A stretch of 64,000 bases of DNA from Trichobilharzia szidati (Eukaryota; Platyhelminthes; Trematoda; Strigeidida; Schistosomatidae): the NCBI GenBank assembly GCA_944472155.2, contig OX235274.1, forward strand, positions 35,090,052-35,154,051, read 5' to 3'. The position numbers and the translations under genes are program-made. Each line of letters starts with the position of its first letter. Within the stretch, counting starts at the first letter, position 1. The notes beneath the pieces were generated by a model. It did no database searches. It was given only the letters and a program-made list of their open reading frames with translations, and had not been told where the DNA came from. This document shows, piece after piece, positions 1 to 14,100 of this stretch.

Positions 1-69
1 AACACTACAAAGCAACGTTTCTCATGCAAAGGACAAATTCTGAAGGATTCTCTATCTAACAGTGTGTAA

Positions 70-400
70 AAATAAAATGCTTGGAATGCGATGCGATATA
101 CATCGGACAGGTATCGCGAGAAATCAAGATGAAGAGAAATGGACACCTTAGAACATCTGATCGACCTCCGATAAATACAGTCGAACTAGAATCAGGCCAC
201 AAAATTGATTTTGACAATATTGAAATTATCCAGAAAAATTTTAGAAATCATAAAGAGCGTCTGATATCAGAAGTACTTCATATCAAATGGAATCCAAATT
301 GTCTGAATAGGAACTATGAACTTAAATCAAATTTGACAACATCCACGTCCTCTATGAAATGGCAAAATCAACGCGAATGTGATAAGCAATTTCGTTATGT
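70..400 (+). pseudogene. Penelope-like element: GIY-YIG endonuclease fragment
   Basis: The reading frame gives KCLECDAIYIGQVSREI, the GIY-YIG signature (Y-I-G), followed by GHKIDFDNIEIIQKN and EVLHIKWNPNCLNRN. These are the typical tail of the endonuclease domain of Penelope-like elements. No reverse transcriptase is attached, so this is a decayed 3' fragment. Confidence 0.7.
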
Positions 401-489
401 AAGCACATGCTGCTTTTATAATTTTATACACTTATCAAATCCAACAATTTACACTTGGTTTGTTATCTTTACCGATTGGCTAACTTGAC

Positions 490-1424
490 AGATTAGTTAT
501 AGGGTGTCAAAATAAATAGTCGTATTTGTGTGACAAACGTCGTGGTAGGCTGAAATCGACTACAAAATATTTCGGTGAAATGGAAGACAATGGTGGTGAT
601 TAGTCATAATAGATTTGTAGAGTGTGGGGTAGGAAAATTGACAAGTCAGTTCAAGGTTATAAAAGTTGTCAAGTGAGTGGCTAGTGCAAAGTGGTTTGTA
701 TTAAACAGGAGATAGTAAGACTGCAATCAGAGGTTCATAATGAAATAACGAATGTGTGAAAAGAAACAAGTAGAGGCATATATTGAGAAAAGAGATAATA
801 TCACTAATAATAAGTCCGGATAGTATAAGTGGAAAATTCGATAGTATTGAAAGAGTGTTTACATGAAGGGTATAAATTATGACGAATAATAATAATAGTA
901 ATAATTGTAATAAGACAAAGAAAGAAAAAGGTCGAGAGGGTTAAGAAGAAGAAGCACTGTCGGTGAAAAGAAGAATCATCAATCCAAGTTTAGACACGAT
1001 AGAAACAGCGTCTGGACGTGTTCTTTTTGGATACAAAGTTCCGGTTTAGTCGATCTTATTGCAACAGCTTCAGCTATGTTTAGCAGATGTAAGCGAACTT
1101 TACGTGATAACGAATTCGGAATTCGGTATATAACCCTAAAAGCTGTGTTGACGTCGATATGATGTCCAGCATCGACCAAGTGTGACAGGATCGAGCTTTA
1201 TATGCATTTAATTTCGCCCCCTGCTGAACCAAGCTGGTAAATGTTCTCGAACACCTTGAACTGACTTGTCAATTTTCCTACCCCACACTCTACAAATCTA
1301 TTATGACTAATCACCACCATTGTCTTCCATTTCACAGAGATATTTTGCAGTCGATTTCAGCTTAGCACGTTTGTCAACACAAATACGACTATTTCTTCTG
1401 ACACCCCATAACTGCTAATCTATT
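490..1424. mobile_element. Penelope-like remnant bounded by ~168-bp inverted repeats
   Basis: 490-656 and 1254-1424 are inverted copies of each other (shared blocks such as GTGGGGTAGGAAAATTGAC). Between them, 979-1190 on the minus strand encodes GHHIDVNTAFRVIYRI and KPELCIQKEHVQTLF, the C-terminal tail of a GIY-YIG domain. Inverted, LTR-like flanks are typical of Penelope-like insertions. 657-978 is A-rich element 3' sequence without an ORF. Confidence 0.65.
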
Positions 1425-1930
1425 ATTCTACGTAAAAAATGTATCCGCCGCACAATTGGCCATTACTGTAACGACGATAAATATTATATTTTATAATTGT
1501 GAGAACCTGAAGAGAAGAACTTATTGGAAAGAATATTCTTCGTTCAGACTGAGTTTTAATTCATGCTATGGGAATATTTCACACTGTTAAATCTCACAAC
1601 CTGACAGAGTAAAAAAATTACCCCCTACTGATGATTGATGATTAAGTTGTTATATATATGAGCTGAGATTTTATCAATTCTGGTTTAATAATAATACTTT
1701 GATAAAGCTATTAGTTGCATTAAATTACGAAACGTCAGTAAAAACAACAATATTGTCTTCCTTTTCCTTCATTGAGGAATACAATGAATTTTATAAATAA
1801 TAAGTACTATATTATTCTACCAGATAACTGTTTGATAAGCAAACAAGTAAATCTTCTTAAGTATATTAATATACTACCTGCTAATTCTTCCTAATTTATT
1901 AAATTAATCGTGAGAGTTTGTAGGCCTTAC

Positions 1931-2131
1931 CTGATGAGTTAGAATTGAACGCATTACTTCAGTTCGTTGTCTTAGAATAGCACATTCATAGCGGTAAGCT
2001 TTAACAAAATAATTTTCACTGAAATCAATTCTTGGCCGTTTAAACATTAAATCAGTCATCATTTGTGCTAGTCTTCGTCTACTCTCCCTTGAGATTACAT
2101 GATTATAGGCTTCTAAATAAATATCCATTAA
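1931..2131 (-). CDS. Exon 15 of the main gene (last one visible)
   Basis: Sixty-seven codons (residues 832-898): [37 protein letters not shown] and [20 protein letters not shown]. The acceptor is ACTTTAG and the donor GTAAGG at 1930, so coding continues off the left edge. No further exon was found between 1 and 1930. Confidence 0.9.
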
Positions 2132-5100
2132 CTAAAGTTTTAAAAAAAATGAAAGAAAGAAGGAATTTATTCATCAGTGTATAAAAAATAATTCAATATA
2201 ATTAAGATTGTGAAATTTTCATCACGAATCAACACATCAGTTAGAGAGATCATTGAAATCCAGCATGGAGTACTGAACAACTGTTTCGTTCAAGTTAGGG
2301 ACCTTTCAGCAGTTCGTACCCACGACCCAACTGTTAGAGACCAAACCCTAGACCTTCAGGTCAAAAGGCGGTGACCTTGTTTACTATTCTACCACCTGAG
2401 CTGGAATTCAGTGATCTCTGAATTCGAGTTTCTTCAACTCGTAGTAAAGTGCTACCTTCATCAATGCATTTGATGAGCATCAACTTCATCTTAACATGGT
2501 GGACTCCATGGGTCATGAAATCCCCCTATAGCTTCAGAAAATCTATCCAGTGGGTATGAACCATTGAAAAGCCTTAGAATAGGACGAAACAGCTTTCTAG
2601 TACTCCCAGTTGGTTTTCAGTGATCTCTATAACTGATGTTGGTCCGTAATGAAAATCTACCAATTGTAATTAATCCAAAATCCACACAAATTTGAACTCA
2701 GTATTAGTATGTCAAAACGATATCACAACAAAAATAATCAGAGTCATAAGAAAAAGGAGCAAAAAGGGAAGAAAATTTTCCCTTTTTTGACGATTCATTT
2801 TCATGAGCTGTACAATCGTAATTATATTTAAAAAAGAAATCATAAGACCAATCAGATACTGGCAAAATTTATCCTCGAGAAATGGACTACGTAATGTAAG
2901 TTGTAACCTAGATGGGCTGACTAATTAGAAGTTAGAAAAGAGGCAGAAGTTGGCATGTCTTAATAAGTGTGAGATAATGATGAATCAATATGATTGTGTA
3001 GAATGGACAGGAACTAGTGGAAAGACGATAAAGTGTTTTTATAGAAAGTCTGTATGAAAACGCAATGTTGTTAATAAACAGTGACAGAGTGGTAATAAAA
3101 TGTGGATGATGGGAATAATAATGATAATAAAATAATAATAATAGTAATAATAATAATAGTAAGCTTACAGAATAAAAGCAAGCAAAATCATAGCAAGAAC
3201 TTTACTCTAACCACGGTAGGGTGAGAGAATATATGTATCGCTTTTGAATGCGGAGGTCAGGTTGCAGATCTCGAATAGCTAATGATTCAGCAATGTACAG
3301 ATGGCGTATGCAAAGTCCCTTTGTACGATATTGAGGGACTCTGTGTAGCACTGTGAAGCATTCATGAGGGGGTGCTCGATGTTCCTGGAGATGACAAGGT
3401 GTTCACATACGCCATGTGTAGATAGCTGAAGCGCTAGCTATTCGAGATTTGAAACCTGACCTCCGCATTCAAAAGCGATACATATATTCACTCGCCCTAC
3501 CGTGGACAGAGTAAAGTTCTTGCTATGATTTTGCTTGCTTTTATTCTGTAAGCTTACTATTATTATTATTACTATTATTATTATTTTATTATCATTATTA
3601 TTCCCATCATCCACATTTTATTACCACTCTGTCACTGTTTATTAACAACATTGCGTTTTCATACAGACTTTCTATAAAAACACTTTATCGTCTTTCCACT
3701 AGTTCCTGTCCATTCTACACAATCATATTGATTAATCATTATCTCACACTTATTACGTCATGCCAACTTCTGCCTCTTTTCTAACTTCTAATTAGTCAGC
3801 CCATCTAGGTTACAACTTACATTACGTAGTCCATTTCTCGAGGATAAATTTTGCCAGTATCTGATTGGTCTTATGATTTCTTTTTTAAATATAATTACGA
3901 TTGTACAGCTCATGAAAATGAATCGTCAAAAAAGGGAAAATTTTCTTCCCTTTTTTGTGCCTTTTTCTTATAATCGTAGTCAACAATTGCGGTTTCTATA
4001 AATTCTTCTTCTTCAGGATCTACAATTAATTACTCATTTATTCTAGTATACAGTAGTGATACAATAACAATTTAGAATTATATCAGAAAGTGTATTATGG
4101 AACAACTACAAGATGGGATAATAGTCAGTAACTGAAGCGTTTGCAATCAAAACCAGAAGACCTGATCTCTGTATACACAGAAAAAGTATATCCAACTGCT
4201 TTGTTTACTTTGGCCTACAATAAGGTCAACAAATCCTCTTCCACAAACATTGACACTTTAAATTCCTATCCATTTTTCTTCTTTTTATCTCTGTTTCATT
4301 GACAAACGTTTATTTCAGACCTTTTACGACTTCATGAGCTTTCTTATTATGTCTGTTACCCTAGGTGTACGTGACGCTTTTCAAACTTGGTATTATATTT
4401 ACACAATCATCTTCAACCAACTTCATTAGATTTCTTATTATCTGATAATTTTAAGGAGTTAGTTTGTGAAGATTTAATTTGTTTCAAGTCTCACCACGTA
4501 CTGATATCAGTTGGAGGGTCATTGAAAGCCACCATAGAGTACTGGGAAGCTGCTACTTCCTACCTCGTGACTCTTTGGTAGTATCCGCTCACCACAAGCG
4601 TTCGAACTCAGGACCTTCTGGTTACAAATCAAGCTCGCATACCATTCAGTCACTGGGACCCGATTCAATGGTCCAATTCATCATTTTTACCATGACCACC
4701 AAACAAATTTTATCGATCAGTACTTGTCTTAACTCCCAACCTCTTGGAATCCATTGGTCACAACATCTCACTAGAACACTAGACAGTTTCGTTCTGTTGT
4801 CATTCACTGGTGAGGATAAGTTCAACTTCAAAGGGTTAGTTTGTGGGGATTTGATTTGTTTCAAGCTTGACAACGGATCGATATCAATTAGAGAATCATT
4901 GAAAACCATGGATTTCTGGGCAGCTATTTTGTACTGGTTTTGGACTCCATAGTTTTCTGTGGTTCTCTAACTGATATAAGTCCTTCGTCAATAGCTTATA
5001 ATTGTTCAGCAATAGTGCTTTTATGTTTATACCACACTTAAATTATAATTATATTTCAATAGCTTAGACATAATGATAATTTTTTATCATTGTGTATAAA

Positions 5101-8100
5101 CTATTGAAATATAATTATAATTTGGTTGGAGGATTTCATTATGAGCTGAAATCAATTAGATAACCATTGGAAAGCCAGCTGGGAGTACTGGACAGCCAGC
5201 TGTTTCGTCATACTTTGGGACTCATCTGAAGTACGTACCTACCCACAGGGCTTGAACCTAGGACCTTCTGGTTACAAGGATAGAGAGCTCGTAGACCATC
5301 AAGCCAATGGGACCCAATCCAATGGCCAGCCCATGAATTCCAACTTCTGCCAATTCATGATATTGCGCGACCGCTTCGCAATGACTTCTTCGATGAGTTA
5401 CTGCCTCACCACCTTCAACCTGCTACCACCTAATGGTCATGCCTTCCCACTAGAACCACAGGTCACTGCCTGAATAGGGCCAGCCACTAGTGTCATGAGT
5501 TTAACTGATATCAGCTCATGATAAAATCCTCCAACCAATCAAACAAAATCCCTACAAAATACCAATACTTGATAACTATAATTTATTTGATCTATTCCAT
5601 AACACCCAAACTTTTTACTAACACTAATTTTACACCACACCATTATTATTATTATTGTCAATATTTTCACGCTTGAATATACGTCTATCCTATCCTATTT
5701 GTAAGTTTATTTCTCTGTACTATTCATATTGTCTCAAGTACCAGTGATAACCAGTATCCTTGTAACCTGTGCTTTTTTGACTTTATATTTATGAACATCA
5801 CTGAATTATTTCATCTCATTTTATCCCATATTCTTATTGATTATTTATATTCTAAATGAGTTTTTTTATTCCTTCACGTTCCCAGTGGAACATAGGGACT
5901 CAAGCTAGAGGCTTGAAGCTTCGGTAGCAGTGTTTATTTTTACAGGATGAGGTTGCTAGCCTCATGCCCAACCTTTCCTCTTTACCAGCATTATTTCTGG
6001 CTTAGCAAGGTAAAGGAGTGCGTCGACCGGGAATCGAATCCCGGACCATGTGCATGGTCGGCGAGCATCCTAACCACTGTGCCACCGACGCACATTCTAA
6101 ATGATAACGAAAATTAACTGACTATCACTCCATCGTATACTTGTACCACGCAAAACACTTTCTGATATAAGTCTAATTTGTCTTTACTAGCACTATTATA
6201 TGCTAATATCAATGAATTTATAATTGTACAGCCTGAATAAGAAGAAGAATTTATTGAAACCACAATTGTTGACTCTAATTTTTTTTGTTCTGAATAAATT
6301 ATAGGGACATTCATAGTACATTTTGTTAATTATGACAAGTATAGGTAAGATTGGTAAATGTACGTATTATTAATACTACATTACATTCCCTCTATTTTTC
6401 ATTAAGTTGTAGTGTACCCTGAACCTTTGAAAATTTTGTTTCAACGCACTCACCCCCCTTTTGGCGCCACTTCATCTTTTGATTTGCGACTCTCCTGTAC
6501 ATACTAGGTTTGCTCCATTGTTGTGCTTTCATTTAGTGCACTTTTCGAGCTTACCACCAGTCGAGGCATCAGATAAGTTGTCTAAAACCTTTATTTGATT
6601 AAATTTGATATTTCATTTGTGTAGAATACAACTCCATCCTTGACACACTTCACGCGTGTCAAGTCTTTTTACTTTGATTTCGTTCGTCAGTACTTACACG
6701 TTAGGTAGAGTACTGCTAAGGTTACAAAGCAGTGAAGTTTTTTTATAAAGTGTGGTTATTTTGAGGTCTATCTTCAGTTTAGCCTAACACTTACAAAGTT
6801 GTAATCACAGTACGACGAAAAGTGTCCAGTGAATGAAATTTATTGTAATGTCAAATTAAATGTTATGTACTACAGCTGTAACATACTCTGTATGAGATGG
6901 AATACAAATTTTCACATGCAGATAATATCACACTAGCCTAATCTACATATTTGACATAAACGTAATTCATCTCTGAGGAAACATATTTGTATATATTCTA
7001 AGTAATTTCACAGTGATCATTCTGGATACCAGTGAATGTATCCTAATGGCTTCCATAATGGATAAGAATTTATTTTGATAAATCACACAGTGTAGTACAG
7101 TTATATTAACTGATGACGTTTCGAGCACAAACTATTGCTCATAATCATATCAAGTTGATATGATTATGAGCAATAGTTTGTGCTCGAAACGTCATCAGTT
7201 AATATAACTGTACTACACTGTGTGATTTATCAAAATAAATTCTTATGCATTATGGAATTATACTCTACCACAGTTCCCAAGTTTTATACTTATATCCTAA
7301 TGGCTTGCTTAATCACTTCGGCGCTTAGGTAATCAAATTCTCAGATAACATAACCACTTACAAAACGTATCGGATACATTAAAACTTAAAGATCCCCACT
7401 GAGTCACATAAATGTTTGACAAAGAGTTACCCCTTCCAGAGATATCATACTCAATCTGTACAATCGTATGTGTATAATAAACTATCTTAGCAACAAAAAG
7501 AATATTTCCAAAGATGTATCATTAGAAATGTAAATTTACGATAACAAATTACGTAGTATAAAAAGCGTTAATCGGGAAAAAACTAAAAAGAAAAAATCAA
7601 GTAAGTAAATTGAGAGACATAATATAATTGACGGGAATGAGTAGAACTCAAATGAAATTCAACAAGAATGAAGTTTGATAGGATCCAGCATAAAGTAGTA
7701 TATTATCCTTTCTCACGAATTGCGTGATTTTTCTTGTGATGGAGTTAACTATGTGAATGTATCATTTCTCAGGCATATTGTGATTTAGTGTGTGAGATCG
7801 ATTCATCGTCTATTTGTCGCACTTTGGTCTTTGTCAGATCACCAACCAATGAGAATAGACATATCCAGCCAATAAGAACAGTTCATTCTCACGGTTGTGA
7901 TAAATTAAATATATATTAATATGATGTTTTGTTTCCTAACAGACGTACAATACAATATCTTACAGTCACAGGCCAGCCTTTGTCTTTTGATATTTGCATG
8001 GCTCAGTCAATCGGAAGGTACAACGGACAATAATTAGCAGGCGCAGACATAACAAAGTAGCAACGGATTTATTCAGTTCATATTTTGGTTATACCAATGT

Positions 8101-11100
8101 TTTTCATTTTTTTCTTTTTGTGTATTCAATTTGTATACTCTTCCTTTATTACGTCAATTGTTACTGTTACTATTCTCACTTTGAATTGTCCCCCGTATTA
8201 TTTCACTTGTTCCACTTGTCACTTTAAATCAATTCTGTTTTGCAACGTTAAATTCTTTGTTATCAAATTTCACACAATATTACGTAACGATTTTTTTTCA
8301 TTCGATTTCTTGTCCAAACTTCCTGTTTATTCATGTTATTTTTAAGTTTTTCTTAATCCCTATTTACACTACCATATTTTCATATCCGAACTTCCTGTCT
8401 ATTTGTCATTTTATTATTTCTACATATTTAATTCCTAACTGCATAAACAATTATTCGTCGCATTAGTTATGATCCCACTAGACTTTTTTTATCCAAACAT
8501 CCTGTCTATTTTGTTATTTCTACATTTCTAACACCCAATAGCACGATATGTCAATCTTCTCAGTAATTATGATGCCACTTAATTTGAGTTTTATCCATTC
8601 CCCTGTTTATTATGGCATTTTAATTCCTAATTGTAATTTTAATAATTTGACCCTTGACCGGAAATTATTCTGGAACTTTCCCATCCATTGTTGTTATAAA
8701 TGCACGAATGTACAGTCTAGTTGTTGACTTCATCGAAAAGTAAATTTTCTTCGCTGCAGCCGTCTTTTTATTCGATTTACCTGCTGATCCTACAATTGCA
8801 CACCCATTCCAAGTTCTATACATCCTATGAATTATTCTGTATATGATATTAATTGTTTTGCCACTTGACATTTAACTATGATTATAATCACAAACATTTT
8901 AATTGCATTTCATACCTCTACTACTATTATTATTATTATTTTATGCATTCACACATATGCTTCACCGGATATAACTTCTTAAAAACCATATATATGCGAT
9001 TGTATAACTTGATAATAAATTCGTTGAAAAGAGTCTTTTCACTGAATCACTAGTTTTGATTTTCTATATGTCTCAATGGGAATTTCTCATGAATTATTCA
9101 ATTTAGTTCAATGATAACAAAGTTAACAACAGTGCTAATAAGGGGTAGAGATTTAATAGGAGGTGAGGGAAGAAAATGATACGATTAAAAAACACAAAAT
9201 TACTTATCCTGTATCAAGGCATCACATGCAGTATAGATTCAGTGATCGAACAAACTTGAATTGACATTGCTTCTACAGTTTGAAAAAGTTTGATTTGTAC
9301 TCCGCATATTTTGTAGATGACTGCAAAATTGGTTTGCCGGTTAGTCTAGTGTCTAGATTCGATCAGGTGTTGCAAGATGGAGCTGGGGAATCTTTTTTCT
9401 ATTTTATAAACCCATGAGGGTGAATGTTTGATGATACGTTTGGATAGCAAACTCTGATGACTCATCTTTGGTAATATTGCTTCCGTTGCCAAGACAATTT
9501 ACCATATATACGATTGTACGGGTTGAGAGTGATATCCCTGATTATATGTGTAAAACTTGAGCACTGTGGTAGTAAGTAATTCCATATTGGTTTATTAATT
9601 AGATATATCACACAGTGAAACAGTGTTATTTACTGGATTACAAGGTTTCGAACAAAATTTATTGTGGTTCATAATCATATCGATTATAATCACATGGCTT
9701 CAGAACTTGATTTTTATAGTTTTCTTTGTTCCCTCCTATTTGTCGTCGTAGGTGTGGTAGTAGAATTTTCCAGGAATCTGGGACAGGTGTTGAATCATTT
9801 GTATTACACGTGTCTGCAGATGATTCGATAAACAAAGCTTCTGTTATCAGTCTCTTTCTCCACGCTGTGATATTAGATTTTAAAACAATTTGTCCCTTTT
9901 ATAAATTTGGATAGCGTTATAAGTAAACGGAGATTATGTGAAAAATGCGATGTATTTGCGCCGTACATTTCGAACAATCTGATCCCTCATACATTTACTT
10001 GTCAAGCCGATATATATATCTAATGTAACAGGGTGGAGGGAGAGATTGATAACAGAAGCTTTGTTTATCGAATCAACTGCAAATCCATGTAACACGAATG
10101 ATTCAAAACGTGTCCCCGATATCTGGAAAATCCTACTACCCCAACGATGACAAATAGGAAGGAACAAATAAAACTATAAAACTCAAGTTTCGAAGTCGTG
10201 TGATTATAATTGATGAAATGATTATGAACAATAATGAATTGTGTTCGAAACTGTGTCATCCAGTAAATAATACTGTTTCACTATGCGATACATCTAATGA
10301 ACAAACTATTAGGGATATCAGGGAAAGCAGCAACTCTTCGCTGAACATCTTTCCTTCTAAATTACATTACAGTTAAGAGGAGTTGACACATCGATGAAAT
10401 GACTTAGTTCATATGAATAAATAGTCCGGAAAATTTCATTCAGTCTAATTTCTGCTAGTATGGATAAGGGTTTTGAAAACATGTAGTATCCATAATGACA
10501 TTTTCATAAAACTCTGTCACTATCAACACTAAGGACTACACACATGACACTAACCACTCCTCAGTCACTTATCAACAGGAGGTTAGTCGTCATCCTGAAT
10601 AGCTCAATGGTAACGCCTCTAACTGAATCACTGTCTGAAGCGAGTGCCAACAAGCATAAAAACTAGGTCTAGGGCTTCCTACCAATTGCCTTCAACTACC
10701 TAACATCAATATAAGCAGAGTGTCAGCTAAAGAAAGAAACCATTTTAATAAAGTTAAAAGGAGCAACTTAACACTGAATACTAATAACATTTGATAAAAA
10801 TACCCAAAAGCCACTGGAATATATTTGTATATTTCTGTGTTGGATATGCAATTGTATATTTTAAAAAAATATATATTGTACATGATTATTTAAGGAAATT
10901 TCATTTCATTTCAATAGTAATACACTTACACTCTTTTTAGCCTCTTGAAAAGCAGTTTCATTCGACCACATATCATATAATACACCGAATCGATCGACTT
11001 CACGATGAGCATACAAGGCAATATCGAAATCTTCTTTACGACTCTAAAAAATTTTTACCATATGAAATTAGAACGAAAAAAAAATAGTAATATGATTATT

Positions 11101-14100
11101 ATCAGTTGTGAAATATCTTTTTGACAGAATAACAGAAAATGCATTTATTCTACTAGAATTCTTACATAAACAATCTAGTGTTTTTCTTATACAAGCACAT
11201 AACAAGCATAGAATTAAACATTAGATGAAATAGTATATGATTTAATGTCTACATTTTGTTTACTTTGTATTCTACACCAATGCAAGAAATACGCTATTAA
11301 CTTCATGCAGAATTAATTACCTTTATTTCTGAGCTGTAACCTCGCCTAGATTACTAGCTCGCTAGTTTTCTAGCCGGTCCCAAGCCCGGATAAAGAGGGA
11401 GAGTTTGGGGAGTGGTGTAAGCAACCTCACCCCCAAAACTTAACCGAATTGCTACAGAAACTTCAACGCATAAATATATTAAAAATACTAAAAATATCAA
11501 CAATAGCCTTATTTTTCGCTGGAATCGGGGAAGTGAAATGACGCAGGCTGGTGAAAGCCTTCGGGAAGCCAGTTAGCTGATGTGCCTCCTTTCGATGAAA
11601 GCAAAAATAAGGATGGGGACGTGGAATATTCGTACAATGTACGAAACTGGAAAGGCAGCCCAGGTAGCCGCAGAAATGAGAAGATGTGGAATAGAAGTGT
11701 TGGGAATCTGCGAGAGCAGATGGAACGAATGTGGAAGGAGCCAACTACCAACTGGAGAGACAGTAATCTATTCCGGTCACCTAGAGGACAACCACCAGCA
11801 CACCGAGGGAGTGGCCATCATGGTGTCACCAACAGCATCCAAAGCTCTCATACGGTGGGGTCAGAAACTTGGCAGGTCACAAAGAATATTTCCAACAGCC
11901 TGTTGCAGACCTTTATCAACAGCTGTCTTCGCTCTATACTGAAGATCAGATGGCCGCCGGAAAGAATCACCAACAAGAAACTATGGGAACAAACAAAACA
12001 AGAACAAAACAATCGCCCAACAAATATGCAGGAGAAAGTGGAGATGGATTGGACACTCGTTGAGGAGGCCGCTGGGTTACATCGCGCATCAGGCCAGTGC
12101 TCGAGTGGAACCCGAAAGGGAAGCGGCGAGTGGGATGTCCAAGGGTGACATGGAGGAGATCGTGTGAAGAGGAGTTGAAACAGTATGGACTAACATGGAT
12201 GCAGGTGAAAAGTACAGCAGAAGACAGAAGCAAGTGGAAACGTATAGTTGAAGCCCTATGTTCCACTAGGAACCCAAGGGAACAATAATAAATAATAAAG
12301 AATAATTTCTGAGCTGTAATGTCTGTTCAAGGTGCATACGGCTCTATGAAAATAACTTACGGTATGACAGTTTACACAAACTTGCATATCTACAGACGTA
12401 AACCAACAAGTCGGCAGAAGAAGAAGAAGCGAAGACAGGAATTCAAGTGAACATAGAGAAAACAGTGGTGATGGAGACCAACAACAACGACAACAAGTAC
12501 CAGTCATTATTAGTGGGAGAAATTTAGAGGTCACCTCTTATATTTATGCAGTCAGGATCGTTTCAATTACAGGCGTCAAAAATGGAGAAATCACGCCAGT
12601 AAGGATCAGAAAGGAAGAAGAAACCTTCATTACTGCGAAATCAGTGTAGAAATCTGATGCACTTAGTGTAAGGAATAAGATTCGGATTTTCAACACTAAT
12701 GTGAAGTCAGTCAGTTCTTCTGTATGTCTTCAGCAGCATTTGTAACAGTTCAATGTAGACTTTCCACAACAGCTGTCTTCGTCTGATACTGAAGACCAGA
12801 TGGTTAGAAAGGATTAGTTACAAAGGATAATAGGAACGAATAAATCATGAACCTATTTCGCAACAAACAGGTAGATGGAAGTGGAGGTGGATTGGACACA
12901 TGTTGAGGAAACTGTTGAGGGGCTTTATGCGCCAAGTTTAAGAGTGATATAGAAGAGGTTTTATGATGACAAGAAGAGAGCTTAATGGCAATCGTGGATC
13001 CAGTAAAAGACGACTGCATAAAACTGGATGAAATGAAAATCTGCTGTTGAATTCCAACGTCCACTCTGAAGCCAAGGGAATAATAATAACAATATGGCAA
13101 GTTATTAAATTGAACAGACCGTGTTTTAGTTCCATGACACAGTGTTTAACAGTCATACGGATGGACAACATATCTCTTACTTCATCTAAAATTTAACTCT
13201 GATTATTCTGACTTTCACTTGCTTCCTTCAAAATTGTCTACAACGTAAGCTAAAACACTACATAATCAAATAGGAGCAACCCAGTTGAACAAATCAAAGT
13301 TTTCTCAGTTTATCAATTCAAGCCTCATCACTGTCTACATAATGGGGTAGGAAAAAATGTTTCTATTTTTACCACGGTCACATTCTTGTCATGGTCTACT
13401 TTATCTTATGGTTATTATTCACCACTAGCACCATTTTCCTCCATTTTGCCTTACTCAGCTCTTATTACTTTGTAAATTACTATGTAGTAAGTTATCAGAA
13501 TATCTGGAGATGATCGACTCGTACATATAGTGAAAAACGATTTACAGCTTCGTCCAACTTAAACTCTTCACCCTGCTATGCATATCGCCAATATTTAAAG
13601 TAATTTTAATCACCTATTTTTTTGTAGCTATACATGAATTATATTGTATTTTTATGATATTTGATAATTTTTTAGTTAATGGACAATATATACTTGCTCA
13701 AGGGACCGTTGAACGACATCGTACGACAGGTGGCACTTGAGTGGACTCTGAATAGGGAACAACGAGTTGGGCATGAATCTGACATTGCCATGGAGGATAT
13801 CGTATGATGATAAGATGAGAGCTAATGGGCAATCGTTGGATCAGCTGTAGATGGCCGCAGAAAATAGTACAGAGTGTAGATGTGCTGTTAAAGACCTATG
13901 TTCCACTCAGAACCTAAGGGAATAGTAATAATATAATATATTTTTCAGTATGAACTGCAATGATTGCCGTCTCTTGTGGTTGTTGTAACTTAACCGCAGT
14001 TATTTTAATATAAGGTATAGTTGGCTAATTTATATCTTGCCTTGATCTGTTACTATCATAACAATATTTTAATTGAAACAAATATATGCATGTCTTAAGT

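Larger units (their letters stand above)
3978..6275. repeat. Short inverted repeat pair enclosing SINE1 and SINE2 copies
   Basis: 3978-4030 and 6216-6275 are inverted copies (CAACAATTGCGGTTTCTATA and its complement with small changes). The 2.2 kb between them holds SINE1 fragments, a SINE2 copy and AT-rich DNA. The ends may be Penelope-like flanks, but no coding part of such an element was found between them. Confidence 0.4.

Noticed and set aside
979..1179. Extra 3' exon of the main gene
   Set aside because: It encodes the GIY-YIG tail of a Penelope-like element and has no acceptor in the phase needed after exon 15.
6028..6093. Functional tRNA gene candidate (minus strand)
   Set aside because: A and B boxes are present, but it is the head of SINE2, continues into the SINE body and recurs many times; the anticodon stem is degraded.
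8085..8466. Overlapping F/I/Y-rich frames that look like a membrane protein
   Set aside because: The T-rich DNA is the 3' region of a Penelope-like element repeated at 40.3 kb; hydrophobic frames arise from T-richness.
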